The notes under the pieces: model-generated
What the model saw: only the letters and a program-made list of their open reading frames with translations
The model's database searches: none
What the model was told of the DNA's origin: nothing
Program-made: the position numbers and the translations under genes
Shown here: one piece after another, positions 1-6,373 of the stretch
Layout of the letters: each line of letters begins with the position of its first letter
Position numbering within the stretch: the first letter of the stretch is position 1
Source of the DNA: DATDMG01 sp036518955
Lineage (GTDB): Bacteria > Actinomycetota > Actinomycetes > Actinomycetales > Kineosporiaceae
DNA: 9,155 nucleotides
Direction of reading: 5' to 3'
Assembly (NCBI GenBank): GCA_036518955.1
Contig: DATDMG010000114.1
Location: forward strand, 1 to 9,155

Positions 1-318
1 CAGGTGCACACTGGTCGTGCCGCGTCCGCAGCCGATGTCGGCGATCCGGCCGCCGGGCGGGGTGACGCGAGCAGCCAGGTCGGTGAGCGTGGTCGCTGCG
101 TCAGCACCGGTGACCTTCGCGGCATGCAGGGCACGGGTGCGGCGGGCGAGCCGGGCTGGGTTCCCGTACAGCACCTGGTGAGTGGCGGCGTCGGGATCCG
201 CGAAGACGGAATGCTCGGTTGCGCGGTCGTGCGGTGGAGTGGTCTCGAGGAGAGCCAACTCCTGGTGGCGCGTCGGGGCTGGTGAGAGGCCGGTCGGGGC
301 GTCGAAGCAGGAGTGCAT
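1..318 (-). CDS. SAM-dependent class I methyltransferase, N-terminal part (cut by left window edge)
   Basis: The minus strand is open from an ATG at 318 to the left edge (106 codons, no stop). Near the edge it reads RIADIGCGRGTTSVHL (residues 91-106), which is motif I of Rossmann-fold SAM methyltransferases: hydrophobic strand, D/E-x-G-x-G-x-G, helix. About 80 helical residues come before it, including VLYGNPARLARR and a TTLTDLAARV stretch, as is common in small-molecule methyltransferases where a lid precedes the SAM loop. The catalytic and substrate-binding parts lie outside the window, so the substrate is unknown. The start is uncertain: the ribosome site before 318 is weak, and an in-frame ATG near 399 would overlap the kinase gene. 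The gene follows the kinase by 32 bp on the same strand and is probably the next operon member. It could be an O-, N- or C-methyltransferase. Confidence 0.77.
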   Translation of the reverse strand, partial: MHSCFDAPTGLSPAPTRHQELALLETTPPHDRATEHSVFADPDAATHQVLYGNPARLARRTRALHAAKVTGADAATTLTDLAARVTPPGGRIADIGCGRGTTSVHL

Positions 319-350
319 CGGGGTCCCAGTGGGTCGGGCCCAGGTCAGGG

Positions 351-875
351 CTAGGAGTTCGGGTCGGGCAGGGTTGGCTGGGTGAGTGCTTCGAGCCATC
401 TCGCGGCCTGCCGGCGACTGGACAGGGTGACCACCTGCAGGTGGCTGCCGTGTTCGGCGATGAGCTGCCGGACCCGCGGGCGCATGCTGCGGCGATACCC
501 CCAGATGTACGTGACGAAGTTCCAGGTGATCCGGTCGTAGACGCCGTCCTGATGCTGGCCGCCGCGGTACTTCCAGCGCCGCTGCAGAATCCCGAGCAAG
601 CACGTCCACGCGGGCAGGTCGAGGAAGACGAGGGTGTCGGCGGCGGCCAGGCGGATCGGCAGCGTGCCGGCGTAGTTGCCCTCGATCAGCCATCGGGGCT
701 GGGCGACCAGGTCTCGCTGCCGGGCGGCGAAGGCGTCCTGTGGCAGCGGCTGCCAGTTGGAGTCGTAGTACTCGGCGTCCAGGTGGGTCACGGGCAGGGA
801 CAGGTGAGTGGCCAGGCGCTGGGACAGGTAGGTCTTCCCGGAGCCTCCGCAGCCGATCACGGCGACACGGTCCAT
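351..875 (-). CDS. P-loop kinase of the adenylate-kinase-like / FlaR (topology modulation) family
   Basis: This is a 174-residue P-loop NTPase. The Walker A motif GCGGSGKT lies at residues 8-15, right after an N-terminal beta strand, which is why the ATG at 875 is preferred over an in-frame ATG at 965 that would add 30 unlikely residues. Then come THLDAEYYDSNWQPLP (about 35-50), WLIEGNYAGTLPIRLAAADT (about 63-82) and VFLDLP (about 83-88), the succession typical of FlaR/adenylate-kinase-like proteins, with an Arg-rich lid-like segment after it. The family is annotated as 'DNA topology modulation' for historical reasons, but its fold is that of small-molecule and nucleotide kinases. Inside an operon with a thymidylate-synthase homologue, phosphorylation of a (modified) nucleotide or sugar is a reasonable inference; the substrate is not visible. 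A 91-bp gap separates it from the upstream glycosyltransferase gene. Confidence 0.86.
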   Translation of the reverse strand: MDRVAVIGCGGSGKTYLSQRLATHLSLPVTHLDAEYYDSNWQPLPQDAFAARQRDLVAQPRWLIEGNYAGTLPIRLAAADTLVFLDLPAWTCLLGILQRRWKYRGGQHQDGVYDRITWNFVTYIWGYRRSMRPRVRQLIAEHGSHLQVVTLSSRRQAARWLEALTQPTLPDPNS

Positions 876-906
876 GGCTCTCGACGCTATCCGTCTGGGG
901 ACGGTC

Positions 907-920
907 GCTCCTGTAGGAGC
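907..920. repeat. Short hairpin between glycosyltransferase and kinase genes
   Basis: GCTCCT and AGGAGC form a 6-bp inverted repeat around GT, in the only sizeable gap (876-966) of the minus-strand operon. No T-run follows on either strand, so a strong terminator is unlikely. It might attenuate or stabilise the operon mRNA, or be chance. Confidence 0.3.
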
Positions 921-966
921 ACCGCGCGCCGGTCGATCCCACGTCGATTCTGGTCCACTGATCATG

Positions 967-2022
967 TCAGCGCCTTCCGACGCCGGTGTGAACTCTCCTG
1001 CTCGCGGACAGGAGGGCGTCGAAGACGGTCACCTGTCGGCTGAGCCGGAAGATCTCCAGGCGTTGCAGGCAGGCGGCGAGCAGGTCCACGTGTTCGCTGC
1101 TGCCTGCCACGCGTCCCAGCCGGGCGATCACGCCAGCAGCGTGGGCGCCGTCGCGGACGTGCAGCTCGGGTGGAGCGAATCGGTCCGCGTCCCGTGCGGT
1201 GGTCATGGTGAGCAGGGTCAGGGGCAGGCATCCGCCGAAGACGGCTTCGAACAGGCGTTGGGTCATCTGCCCGGCGCGCTGGTAGCGGGCCGGAAGCAGC
1301 AGCATGGTGGTCAGCGCCTGCCGGTACAGCTCTTCGACCTCGCTGAAGGGGATGCGACCGGTGAAGGTAACGTGCGGCCAGGCCCTGGTGCGGGTCCATT
1401 TCCCGGCGACGCGATGCGGATGTACCCGGGCCGCGGGGGCGAAGTAGGTGTCGAAGGCGTCGTCGCGGTCGTACTGGTTGCCGACGTACACCAGCGGCAG
1501 CAGCCGTGGCAGCCGGGCCAGCGCCACGGGGTCGGCGGCGTCCAACCGGTCGTCGGGGACGGGGAACAGCAGGCTGGTCGCGCCCGGTGAAGGGTGCAGC
1601 GCCGCCTCGGCGATCTGGACGTTCGGCCGCTGACGTAGCTCGTCGTCGCCTGGGAGTTGCAGGTCCTTGTCCCAGATGACGGTCGGCAGGCCCCGGTAGG
1701 TGTAGTGGGTCAGCAGCTGTCGTTGCCGGTGCAGGTCGCAGGTGTGCCCGGCGCTGCGGCAGGCGGTGGTGTTGCGGCCAGGGATCGGCCAGCGCCACTC
1801 CAACACCAGGACATCGAGGTCGGGTAGGCCGTCGTCCCATCGGTACGTGCCCGTGAGGTCGTCTCCGGCCTCGGTCAAGTCCCGGTTGGCCTGCAGGAGC
1901 ACCACCTCGTGGCCGAGGCCGATCAGGGCGTCCAGGAGGGGACGACGGTGGCTGCGCCCCCCGTCGGGGGTGTTGGTGATCCCGTGGCCGAAGAATCCCC
2001 AGAAGCTGTAGCCGACTCTCAT
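967..2022 (-). CDS. Putative GT-B-type glycosyltransferase (CgeB-like), uncharacterised family
   Basis: The protein has 351 residues from the ATG at 2022. That ATG overlaps the carbamoyltransferase stop as ATGA, a classic coupled junction; a GTG at 2034, 4 nt after GGAGG, would add four residues. The N-terminus (MRVGYSFWGFFGHG, then TPDGGRSHRR at about 18-27, then LGHEVVLLQANRD) is a Rossmann-like strand-loop-helix with a distinctive GGRSHRR signature. The second half has VYVGNQYDRDD (about 179-189), HVTFTGRIPF (about 217-226), a helix, and QRLFEAVFGGCLPL (about 255-268). This is the order of GT4/CgeB-like glycosyltransferases, where an E in the FEA..GG loop contacts the sugar nucleotide. No signal peptide or membrane segment is seen, so it is cytoplasmic. 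It likely uses the sugar nucleotide made by the operon's epimerase. The acceptor is unknown; a modified nucleoside is my inference. Confidence 0.8.
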   Translation of the reverse strand: MRVGYSFWGFFGHGITNTPDGGRSHRRPLLDALIGLGHEVVLLQANRDLTEAGDDLTGTYRWDDGLPDLDVLVLEWRWPIPGRNTTACRSAGHTCDLHRQRQLLTHYTYRGLPTVIWDKDLQLPGDDELRQRPNVQIAEAALHPSPGATSLLFPVPDDRLDAADPVALARLPRLLPLVYVGNQYDRDDAFDTYFAPAARVHPHRVAGKWTRTRAWPHVTFTGRIPFSEVEELYRQALTTMLLLPARYQRAGQMTQRLFEAVFGGCLPLTLLTMTTARDADRFAPPELHVRDGAHAAGVIARLGRVAGSSEHVDLLAACLQRLEIFRLSRQVTVFDALLSASRRVHTGVGRR

Positions 2023-3737
2023 TTCGTCACCCACCAGTCCTCCAGCAGCAGGGCGTCCAGGCCGGAGCCGGTCAGGCAGTCCAGGGCCATGTCCGGGGTC
2101 CCGCAGATCGGCTGGCCCTTAACATTCAACGATGTGTTGATCAGGACCGGGGTGCCGGTGAGGTCCTCGAACGCCGCCAACACCTCGGCCAGGAACGGCT
2201 CGCTTGCGGCGGTGACGGTCTGGACGCGGGCGGTGCCGTTCGCGTGCACGGTCGCGGGGATCTCGGCGCGGGCGCGGTCGGTGACGCCGGAGGCGATCGC
2301 CATGAACGGGGACGGCTGGCCCAGGGTGAAGTAGGTGTGGGCCTGGTCAGCCAATGTGACTGGCGCGAAGGGCCGGAACGGCTCGCGGAACTTCACCGTG
2401 GCGTTCAGCCGCTCCACGACGTCCGGCTGCAGCGGGGAGGCCAGGATCGACCGGTGTCCCAAGGCCCGGGGTCCGGCCTCCAGCGCGCCGCGGAAGCAGC
2501 CGACGATCTGCCCGGCCGCCAGTTCCTCGGCCACGCACCACGCCGCATCGCGGACCCGGCAGGCCGTCAACCCCGGCCGTGGATGCCGGTCCAGGTGCAG
2601 ATCCGAGTAGGCCGGGCCGAGGTAGCACTCGCCGACAAGCCCCTCCGGCATCGGCAGGCCGAGGTCGTCGTGCGCGGCGAGCGCCGCGCCGATCGCGGTT
2701 CCGGAGTCGCCGGGGGCCGGCGGGACGAACACCTCGTCGAACAGGCCGGCGGCTGCGATGGTGCCGACGCTGACGCAGTTCATGGCCACTCCCCCGCCCA
2801 GGCACAGCCGCCGGGCACCCGTGACCTGTTGCGCTTGGCGGGCCAGGTGCAGCATCACCTGCTCGGTGCGCTCCTGCAGGGCTGCTGCCAGGTCCGCGTG
2901 GACCGGCTCCACCTGCGCGAGCGGGTCGCGGGGTGGGCACGTCGAGGCGATGAACTGCGGCCTCAGCCGCGGGTACCGGCGGGACGGCACCCGCAGCGCG
3001 AACAGACGTGGATCAAGGGTAAACCCGGTCTCGGTCAGGCGGATCCCGCGGGCGAACAGGCGCCGGAACCGTCCCGGGTCTCCAAGGGCGGCCAGGGCCA
3101 TGACGGTGCCTTCCTCGTCACCGCGGCGCCAGCCGAGGTGTTCGGTGACGGCGCCGTAGGCATACCCGAGCGAAGCCGGATCGTTCAGCGTGTGCAGCGT
3201 CCGGTAGCTCAGGCGGGTGTCGCCCCGGTGGCCGATGGCGACCGTGGTTGTCGCCGTCTCCCCCAGGCTGTCCACGACCAGCACCGCGGCGTGCTCGTAC
3301 CCGGACGCCGCGAACGCGTACAGGCCGTGGGCCCGATGGTGCACGATCGGCCGGATCTGCGCACGGTGGAAGTGCTCCTGCAGGAGTTCCATCCGCGTCC
3401 GGTATCGGCGGTAGACCTTGGTGAAGCTGGCTGCGCGCGGCAGCGCTCGAGTGCACGTTGCCGGTTGCGCCAGGTGCCGCGGGATCCCCGTCAGTGCGGC
3501 CAGATGACGGCGGCCAGCGAAGTTGTACGCGACCGTGTCGACATCGGCGGTGCTGATGCCGGCCTGGTCCAACAACCAGTCGATCGCCAAGTGCGGGTAG
3601 TCGCGGGTGTGCTTGACGCCGGTCAAGCGCTCCTCCTCCACGAAGCCGACCAGACGCCCGCCGGCCAGCAAGGCGGCAGCGGAGTCGTGCGTGAAGGAGC
3701 ACAGTCCCAGGACGGTCTGGTTCCGAGCGCGCATCAC
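2019..3737 (-). CDS. O-carbamoyltransferase, NodU/CmcH/TobZ family
   Basis: This 572-residue protein has the full two-domain length of the family. These enzymes make carbamoyl-adenylate from carbamoyl phosphate and ATP, then move the carbamoyl group to a hydroxyl. The Kae1-like N-terminal domain begins LGLCSFTHDSAAALL (about 10-24) and has EEERLTGVKH (about 34-43). Its metal ligands are visible: HHRAH (H133 and H137), D156 in VVDSLGE, and D344 in PPAPGDSGTAIG. GGGVAMN (about 314-320) is the nucleotide loop. The C-terminal domain (from about 400) has RGALEAGPRALGHRS, KFREPFRPFAP and INTSLNVKGQP. The GTG start at 3737 overlaps the upstream stop (GTGA), with GGGGCGA before it; an ATG lies three bases later. 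In antibiotics such enzymes act on sugars (tobramycin) or on hydroxymethyl groups (cephamycin CmcH). Beside a hydroxymethylase candidate, the new CH2OH group is an attractive acceptor, as is a sugar hydroxyl. Confidence 0.94.
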   Translation of the reverse strand: MMRARNQTVLGLCSFTHDSAAALLAGGRLVGFVEEERLTGVKHTRDYPHLAIDWLLDQAGISTADVDTVAYNFAGRRHLAALTGIPRHLAQPATCTRALPRAASFTKVYRRYRTRMELLQEHFHRAQIRPIVHHRAHGLYAFAASGYEHAAVLVVDSLGETATTTVAIGHRGDTRLSYRTLHTLNDPASLGYAYGAVTEHLGWRRGDEEGTVMALAALGDPGRFRRLFARGIRLTETGFTLDPRLFALRVPSRRYPRLRPQFIASTCPPRDPLAQVEPVHADLAAALQERTEQVMLHLARQAQQVTGARRLCLGGGVAMNCVSVGTIAAAGLFDEVFVPPAPGDSGTAIGAALAAHDDLGLPMPEGLVGECYLGPAYSDLHLDRHPRPGLTACRVRDAAWCVAEELAAGQIVGCFRGALEAGPRALGHRSILASPLQPDVVERLNATVKFREPFRPFAPVTLADQAHTYFTLGQPSPFMAIASGVTDRARAEIPATVHANGTARVQTVTAASEPFLAEVLAAFEDLTGTPVLINTSLNVKGQPICGTPDMALDCLTGSGLDALLLEDWWVTK

Positions 3738-4747
3738 GCCGTCGCCCCGGCCGCGGACGTGCGGGTTCCAGTGGCGGTGACCGGCAGCGCCAGGTGGTCG
3801 TACCAGCGTGTCAGGGCGTCGGTGAGGACACCTGGGTTCTCATCCGCGAGCGTTCGGGCCGAGTGGCGGTCGCCGTGCTTCCAGCGCCGGTAGCTGGCCA
3901 TCACGACGGCGAACTGGGCCCACCCGGTACCCGAGAGATCTCCGCTCAACGGCAGGCCCGGGCCCTCCGCGCCGGTCGCCAGGTGCTCCAGCAGCGGGTC
4001 CAGTTCCGGCCAGGACACCTGCAGCGGTGCCATGACCGGGCACGGCGGAACCTGGCCGGCAGGTCGGCAGGCCTCGCGCGCCCCATCCCAGTGCCGCTCG
4101 TACAAGTGCAGCGAATCGACGTGGTGGTGGTAGTCCCCCACCGCCACGCCGAGCCATCCGGCGACCAGCTCCTGCAGCACGGTGAAGGTGAACACGTCGT
4201 AGGGGAAGCCCAGCCACAGGTCCTGGCTGCGCATCGTGGTGTGCAGATGCAGCCGACCTTCACGCAGGTAGAAGCGCCAGCCGAGGGTGCACGGCACGTC
4301 CCGGTACCCGCGATGATCGCGAGCGGGGTCGAACAGCTGCACCAGCGCCCGGCGGCTGTCCGGGTCACCGGACAGAACCGAGACGACCCGCTCCAACTGA
4401 TCCACCTGCCCGGTGCGACCGGCCCAGCGCCGCAGCCGCGGCCCGTACGCCCCGTGGAGCCGTCCGTCGTCGGCGTAGGCGGTGAGCTTCTGGTTGAACT
4501 CGTAGATCCACGGAGCGTCCGACCCGGACAGCATCCACACCGCCTCCGCCGCGGCGAACGCCGGGTTGAACACCCGGGGCGGGACGCCCAAGACGCGACG
4601 CCGCGGGCGGGACAGGCACAGCCAGGCCCCGAGCACCTCCCGGGTTCGCATCCCTCGCGGGGACACCTCTGCCCCTCGGTCCAGTACAGCGGCGCAGGCC
4701 TGGACGAACAGCTCGTTGATCGACTCTCCACTCAGCGTGAGCATCAC
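3734..4747 (-). CDS. Thymidylate-synthase-fold enzyme, probable (d)CMP 5-hydroxymethylase
   Basis: The 337 residues align well with ThyA. With E. coli ThyA numbers in brackets, I see E68 (E58), R132-R133 in PDSRR (R126-R127, phosphate), nucleophile C153 in DVPCTLG (C146), R173 and S174 (R166, S167), D176 (D169), and H214 and Y216 in DSLHLY (H207, Y209). The telling change is D184 in LGFPYDVF, where ThyA has N177, which reads uracil. Asp at this position is the hallmark of T4 dCMP hydroxymethylase and of the CMP hydroxymethylase MilA, and mutating Asn to Asp turns TS towards dCMP. I also see no clear Trp equivalent to W80, and the PVAI-type closing C-terminus is missing, replaced by an extended tail. 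The predicted reaction is 5-hydroxymethylation of CMP or dCMP with methylene-tetrahydrofolate. The GTG at 4747 follows GAGGGG at 9 nt; an ATG at 4744 is the alternative. It lies 3 bp after the epimerase and overlaps the carbamoyltransferase. Confidence 0.91.
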   Translation of the reverse strand: MMLTLSGESINELFVQACAAVLDRGAEVSPRGMRTREVLGAWLCLSRPRRRVLGVPPRVFNPAFAAAEAVWMLSGSDAPWIYEFNQKLTAYADDGRLHGAYGPRLRRWAGRTGQVDQLERVVSVLSGDPDSRRALVQLFDPARDHRGYRDVPCTLGWRFYLREGRLHLHTTMRSQDLWLGFPYDVFTFTVLQELVAGWLGVAVGDYHHHVDSLHLYERHWDGAREACRPAGQVPPCPVMAPLQVSWPELDPLLEHLATGAEGPGLPLSGDLSGTGWAQFAVVMASYRRWKHGDRHSARTLADENPGVLTDALTRWYDHLALPVTATGTRTSAAGATA

Positions 4748-4750
4748 CGG

Positions 4751-5875
4751 TCACCGCCCCTCGACCGTCGGGGCATCTGATGGTTCGCCGGCTGGGCCAA
4801 GGGGATCGAGGGGCTGGGTGGATTCCCAGGCGAGGTGCCGGGCCAATCCCTCGCGCAGGCTCACCTGGGGGACGTACCCGAGGCGGATCCGGGCGCGGGT
4901 CAGGTCGGCGCAGGTCGAGGCGACGTCGCCGTCCTGCTCGGGCTTGTGGTCGATCGGAACCTGGCGGCCGGTCAGCTCGCTGACGAGGTGGATGACCTCG
5001 GTGACAGTGGCCGGCGCGCCCCCCGCGACGTTGACCACCTCGGCACGGCAGTCCAGGGTCGCGGCGGCGATCGTGGCCTCCACGACGTCCTCGACGTACG
5101 TGAAGTCCCGGGACTGCTGCCCGGTCCCGAAGACCGGGGCCGGCTGCCCGGTGCGTGCCGCCCGCAGCAGCCGGCTGATCAGCATGTCCGGCCGCTGACC
5201 CGGCCCGTACACCGTGAAGTACCGCAACACGGCCACGCTCGTCGTCACGTCCGGCCGCAGAGCATGCGCCAGGCACAGCTGCTCGGCGGCGAGCTTGCTG
5301 ACCCCGTACGGGGACACCGGCTGCGTCGGGTCGGCCTCCCGGCTGGGACGCCCCAGCCCCTGCCCGTACACGCTGGACGACGAGGCCACGACCAGCCGAC
5401 GGACGCCGGCCTCCACGCACGCCTCGACCACCCGCTCGGTGCCGAGCAGGTTGCAGCGAACGTACGCCTCGAACCCCGGTCCCCACGACTGACGTACACC
5501 CGGCCGGCCCGCCAGGTGGAAGACGGCGTCCACCCCGGCGAACAGGCTCGTCAGGTCGGCCGTCAGCAGGTCCACTCGCCGGGCTCGCAGAACCGTGGCG
5601 GTCGGTGGATCGATCGCCCGTTCGTCCAATGCGGTCACCCACGCTTTGTCCGCAGCAAGGGCTCGGGTGAGGTGCGTGCCGATGAACCCGGCGGCTCCAG
5701 TGACAATCACCCGCCTGCCGGCCAGGCTTGTCCGCGTTGGTGAACCCTCACCCTCGGTCAGCGTCGATGTGGCGGCCCACGACGCATTCCAAGACGTCGG
5801 TCCCGTTTGCATAGGCACAGAACCACAGACGACGACCCCACTGGTTCGGCCCGGCCAAGACCGCCGTGCATGCAT
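4751..5875 (-). CDS. NAD-dependent NDP-sugar epimerase/dehydratase (extended SDR)
   Basis: From the ATG at 5875 the protein has 374 residues. The NAD loop VIVTGAAGFIG is at about 56-66, HLAGRPGVRQSW at about 120-131, the SSSSVYG strand at about 165-171, and the catalytic YGVSK (Y190, K194) follows. VLRYFTVYGPGQRPDM, QSRDFTYVEDVV and VNVAGGAP complete the extended SDR pattern. The YGPGQRPDM form is usual in UDP-hexose and UDP-glucuronate 4-epimerase-type enzymes. It probably supplies the sugar nucleotide for the operon's glycosyltransferase. The start was chosen because AAGGAG lies 8 nt before 5875, but this gives about 50 extra residues ahead of the Rossmann fold (Ser/Thr/Trp-rich, no clear motif, poorer codon bias). 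A later start is possible, yet no good ribosome site precedes one. As the first gene after the divergent control region, it is probably the promoter-proximal gene of the leftward operon. Confidence 0.87.
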   Translation of the reverse strand: MHARRSWPGRTSGVVVCGSVPMQTGPTSWNASWAATSTLTEGEGSPTRTSLAGRRVIVTGAAGFIGTHLTRALAADKAWVTALDERAIDPPTATVLRARRVDLLTADLTSLFAGVDAVFHLAGRPGVRQSWGPGFEAYVRCNLLGTERVVEACVEAGVRRLVVASSSSVYGQGLGRPSREADPTQPVSPYGVSKLAAEQLCLAHALRPDVTTSVAVLRYFTVYGPGQRPDMLISRLLRAARTGQPAPVFGTGQQSRDFTYVEDVVEATIAAATLDCRAEVVNVAGGAPATVTEVIHLVSELTGRQVPIDHKPEQDGDVASTCADLTRARIRLGYVPQVSLREGLARHLAWESTQPLDPLGPAGEPSDAPTVEGR

Positions 5876-5883
5876 GTGCAGGT

Positions 5884-5889
5884 CTCCTT
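5884..5889 (-). promoter_or_regulatory. Ribosome-binding site of the epimerase gene
   Basis: On the minus strand the sequence AAGAGAAGGAGACC contains AAGGAG, 8 nt before the ATG at 5875. It is the strongest Shine-Dalgarno match near this gene and decides the start. An out-of-frame ATG at 5871 lies within the same reach but opens only a 37-codon frame. Confidence 0.75.
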
Positions 5890-5900
5890 CTCTTCGATCC

Positions 5901-5914
5901 ATCGTCCGTACGAT
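5901..5914. repeat. Small inverted repeat just upstream of the epimerase ribosome site
   Basis: ATCGT and ACGAT are arms around CCGT, with further partial symmetry outwards (CC...GG). It lies about 11 bp upstream of the epimerase Shine-Dalgarno sequence, so it could be an operator half-pair or an mRNA hairpin affecting translation. The arms are short. Confidence 0.35.
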
Positions 5915-6135
5915 TGGGTGGATTTGATGCCCCGCCTGGGGTAGATGAGACCAGGCCAATACAAGAACATGAAACGTAGCGATGAATCCTCGTCTGACCG
6001 CAGGGAAACAAGGGACGCGCCCTCCGCCAGGCTCTAATCAATGCAAGCCCGCCAGTGATATCCGCGGGAGCAGGATAAGCTGAGTCTTGCCGTACGAGCA
6101 TCTCTTCGCCACAAGGCATCGCGAGACGGTTGGAA

Positions 6136-6177
6136 CGCGGGACCGACGGCTCGGAGAACGACACCGTCGGCCCCGCG
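6136..6177. repeat. Long inverted repeat / stable hairpin in the divergent region
   Basis: The arms CGCGGGACCGACGG (6136-6149) and CCGTCGGCCCCGCG (6164-6177) pair over 14 bp with one A-C mismatch, around a 14-nt loop. This is the most stable structure seen in the region. No T-run follows on either strand, so it is not a typical intrinsic terminator. If leftward transcription starts to its right it would sit in a long 5' leader; otherwise it may be a binding site or an insulator between the divergent operons. Confidence 0.6.
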
Positions 6178-6253
6178 GGCAGGTGGCGGCGAACACCGCA
6201 GCCTGGTATTGCAGGTGTTGCCTGACCGACCGAAGGTAGCGGATGCATCCGGG

Positions 6254-6272
6254 CCCGCTGTGGCCCAGCGGG
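6254..6272. repeat. Inverted repeat overlapping the -35 position of the rightward promoter
   Basis: CCCGCTG and CAGCGGG form a perfect 7-bp inverted repeat around TGGCC. Its right arm falls where a -35 box would lie for the -10 candidate at 6290-6295, and a perfect palindrome GGATGCATCC (6241-6250) sits just to the left. This is a suitable place for a repressor or activator site; no protein is assigned. Confidence 0.45.
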
Positions 6273-6289
6273 AGGACGTGCGGAAAGCC

Positions 6290-6295
6290 TATGAT
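6290..6295 (+). promoter_or_regulatory. Candidate -10 element for the regulator-HD operon
   Basis: TATGAT matches the TANNNT form of actinobacterial housekeeping -10 boxes and stands out in this GC-rich stretch. No good TTGAC-like -35 lies 16-19 bp upstream, which would suit an activator-dependent or regulated promoter. The implied start, near 6302, gives a leader of about 120 nt containing two hairpins. Confidence 0.4.
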
Positions 6296-6303
6296 CGGGG
6301 CAA

Positions 6304-6323
6304 GCCGGTGGGGACTCACCGGC
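6304..6323. repeat. Perfect inverted repeat at the presumed transcript start
   Basis: GCCGGTG and CACCGGC pair perfectly over 7 bp around GGGACT. It begins within a few bases of the transcription start implied by the -10 at 6290-6295. It could act as a downstream operator or as a 5'-end hairpin that stabilises the mRNA. Confidence 0.5.
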
Positions 6324-6373
6324 AGTACGTGTTCACAGGCGCAGGCCGTGGCATGGTCGCCCTGCGCGGGCGC

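Noticed and set aside
219..1043. Plus-strand open frame over the kinase and methyltransferase genes
   Set aside because: The minus strand carries Walker A and SAM motif I here; the plus-strand product has no domain and shadow-frame composition.
2244..3893. Long (549-codon) plus-strand open frame opposite the carbamoyltransferase gene
   Set aside because: It is antisense to a clearly recognisable enzyme; its Arg/Gly/Gln/Val-rich product shows no motifs. It is a GC-bias shadow frame.
3734..4747. Ordinary housekeeping thymidylate synthase (thyA)
   Set aside because: Asp replaces the uracil-binding Asn, I see no clear Trp80 equivalent, the C-terminal tail is unlike ThyA, and the gene sits in a tailoring operon.
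5748..5858. 36-residue peptide from a TTG at 5858 inside the epimerase 5' end
   Set aside because: Readable composition, but only a TTG start without a good ribosome site and overlap with the epimerase frame. Kept only as a finding, not as a gene.
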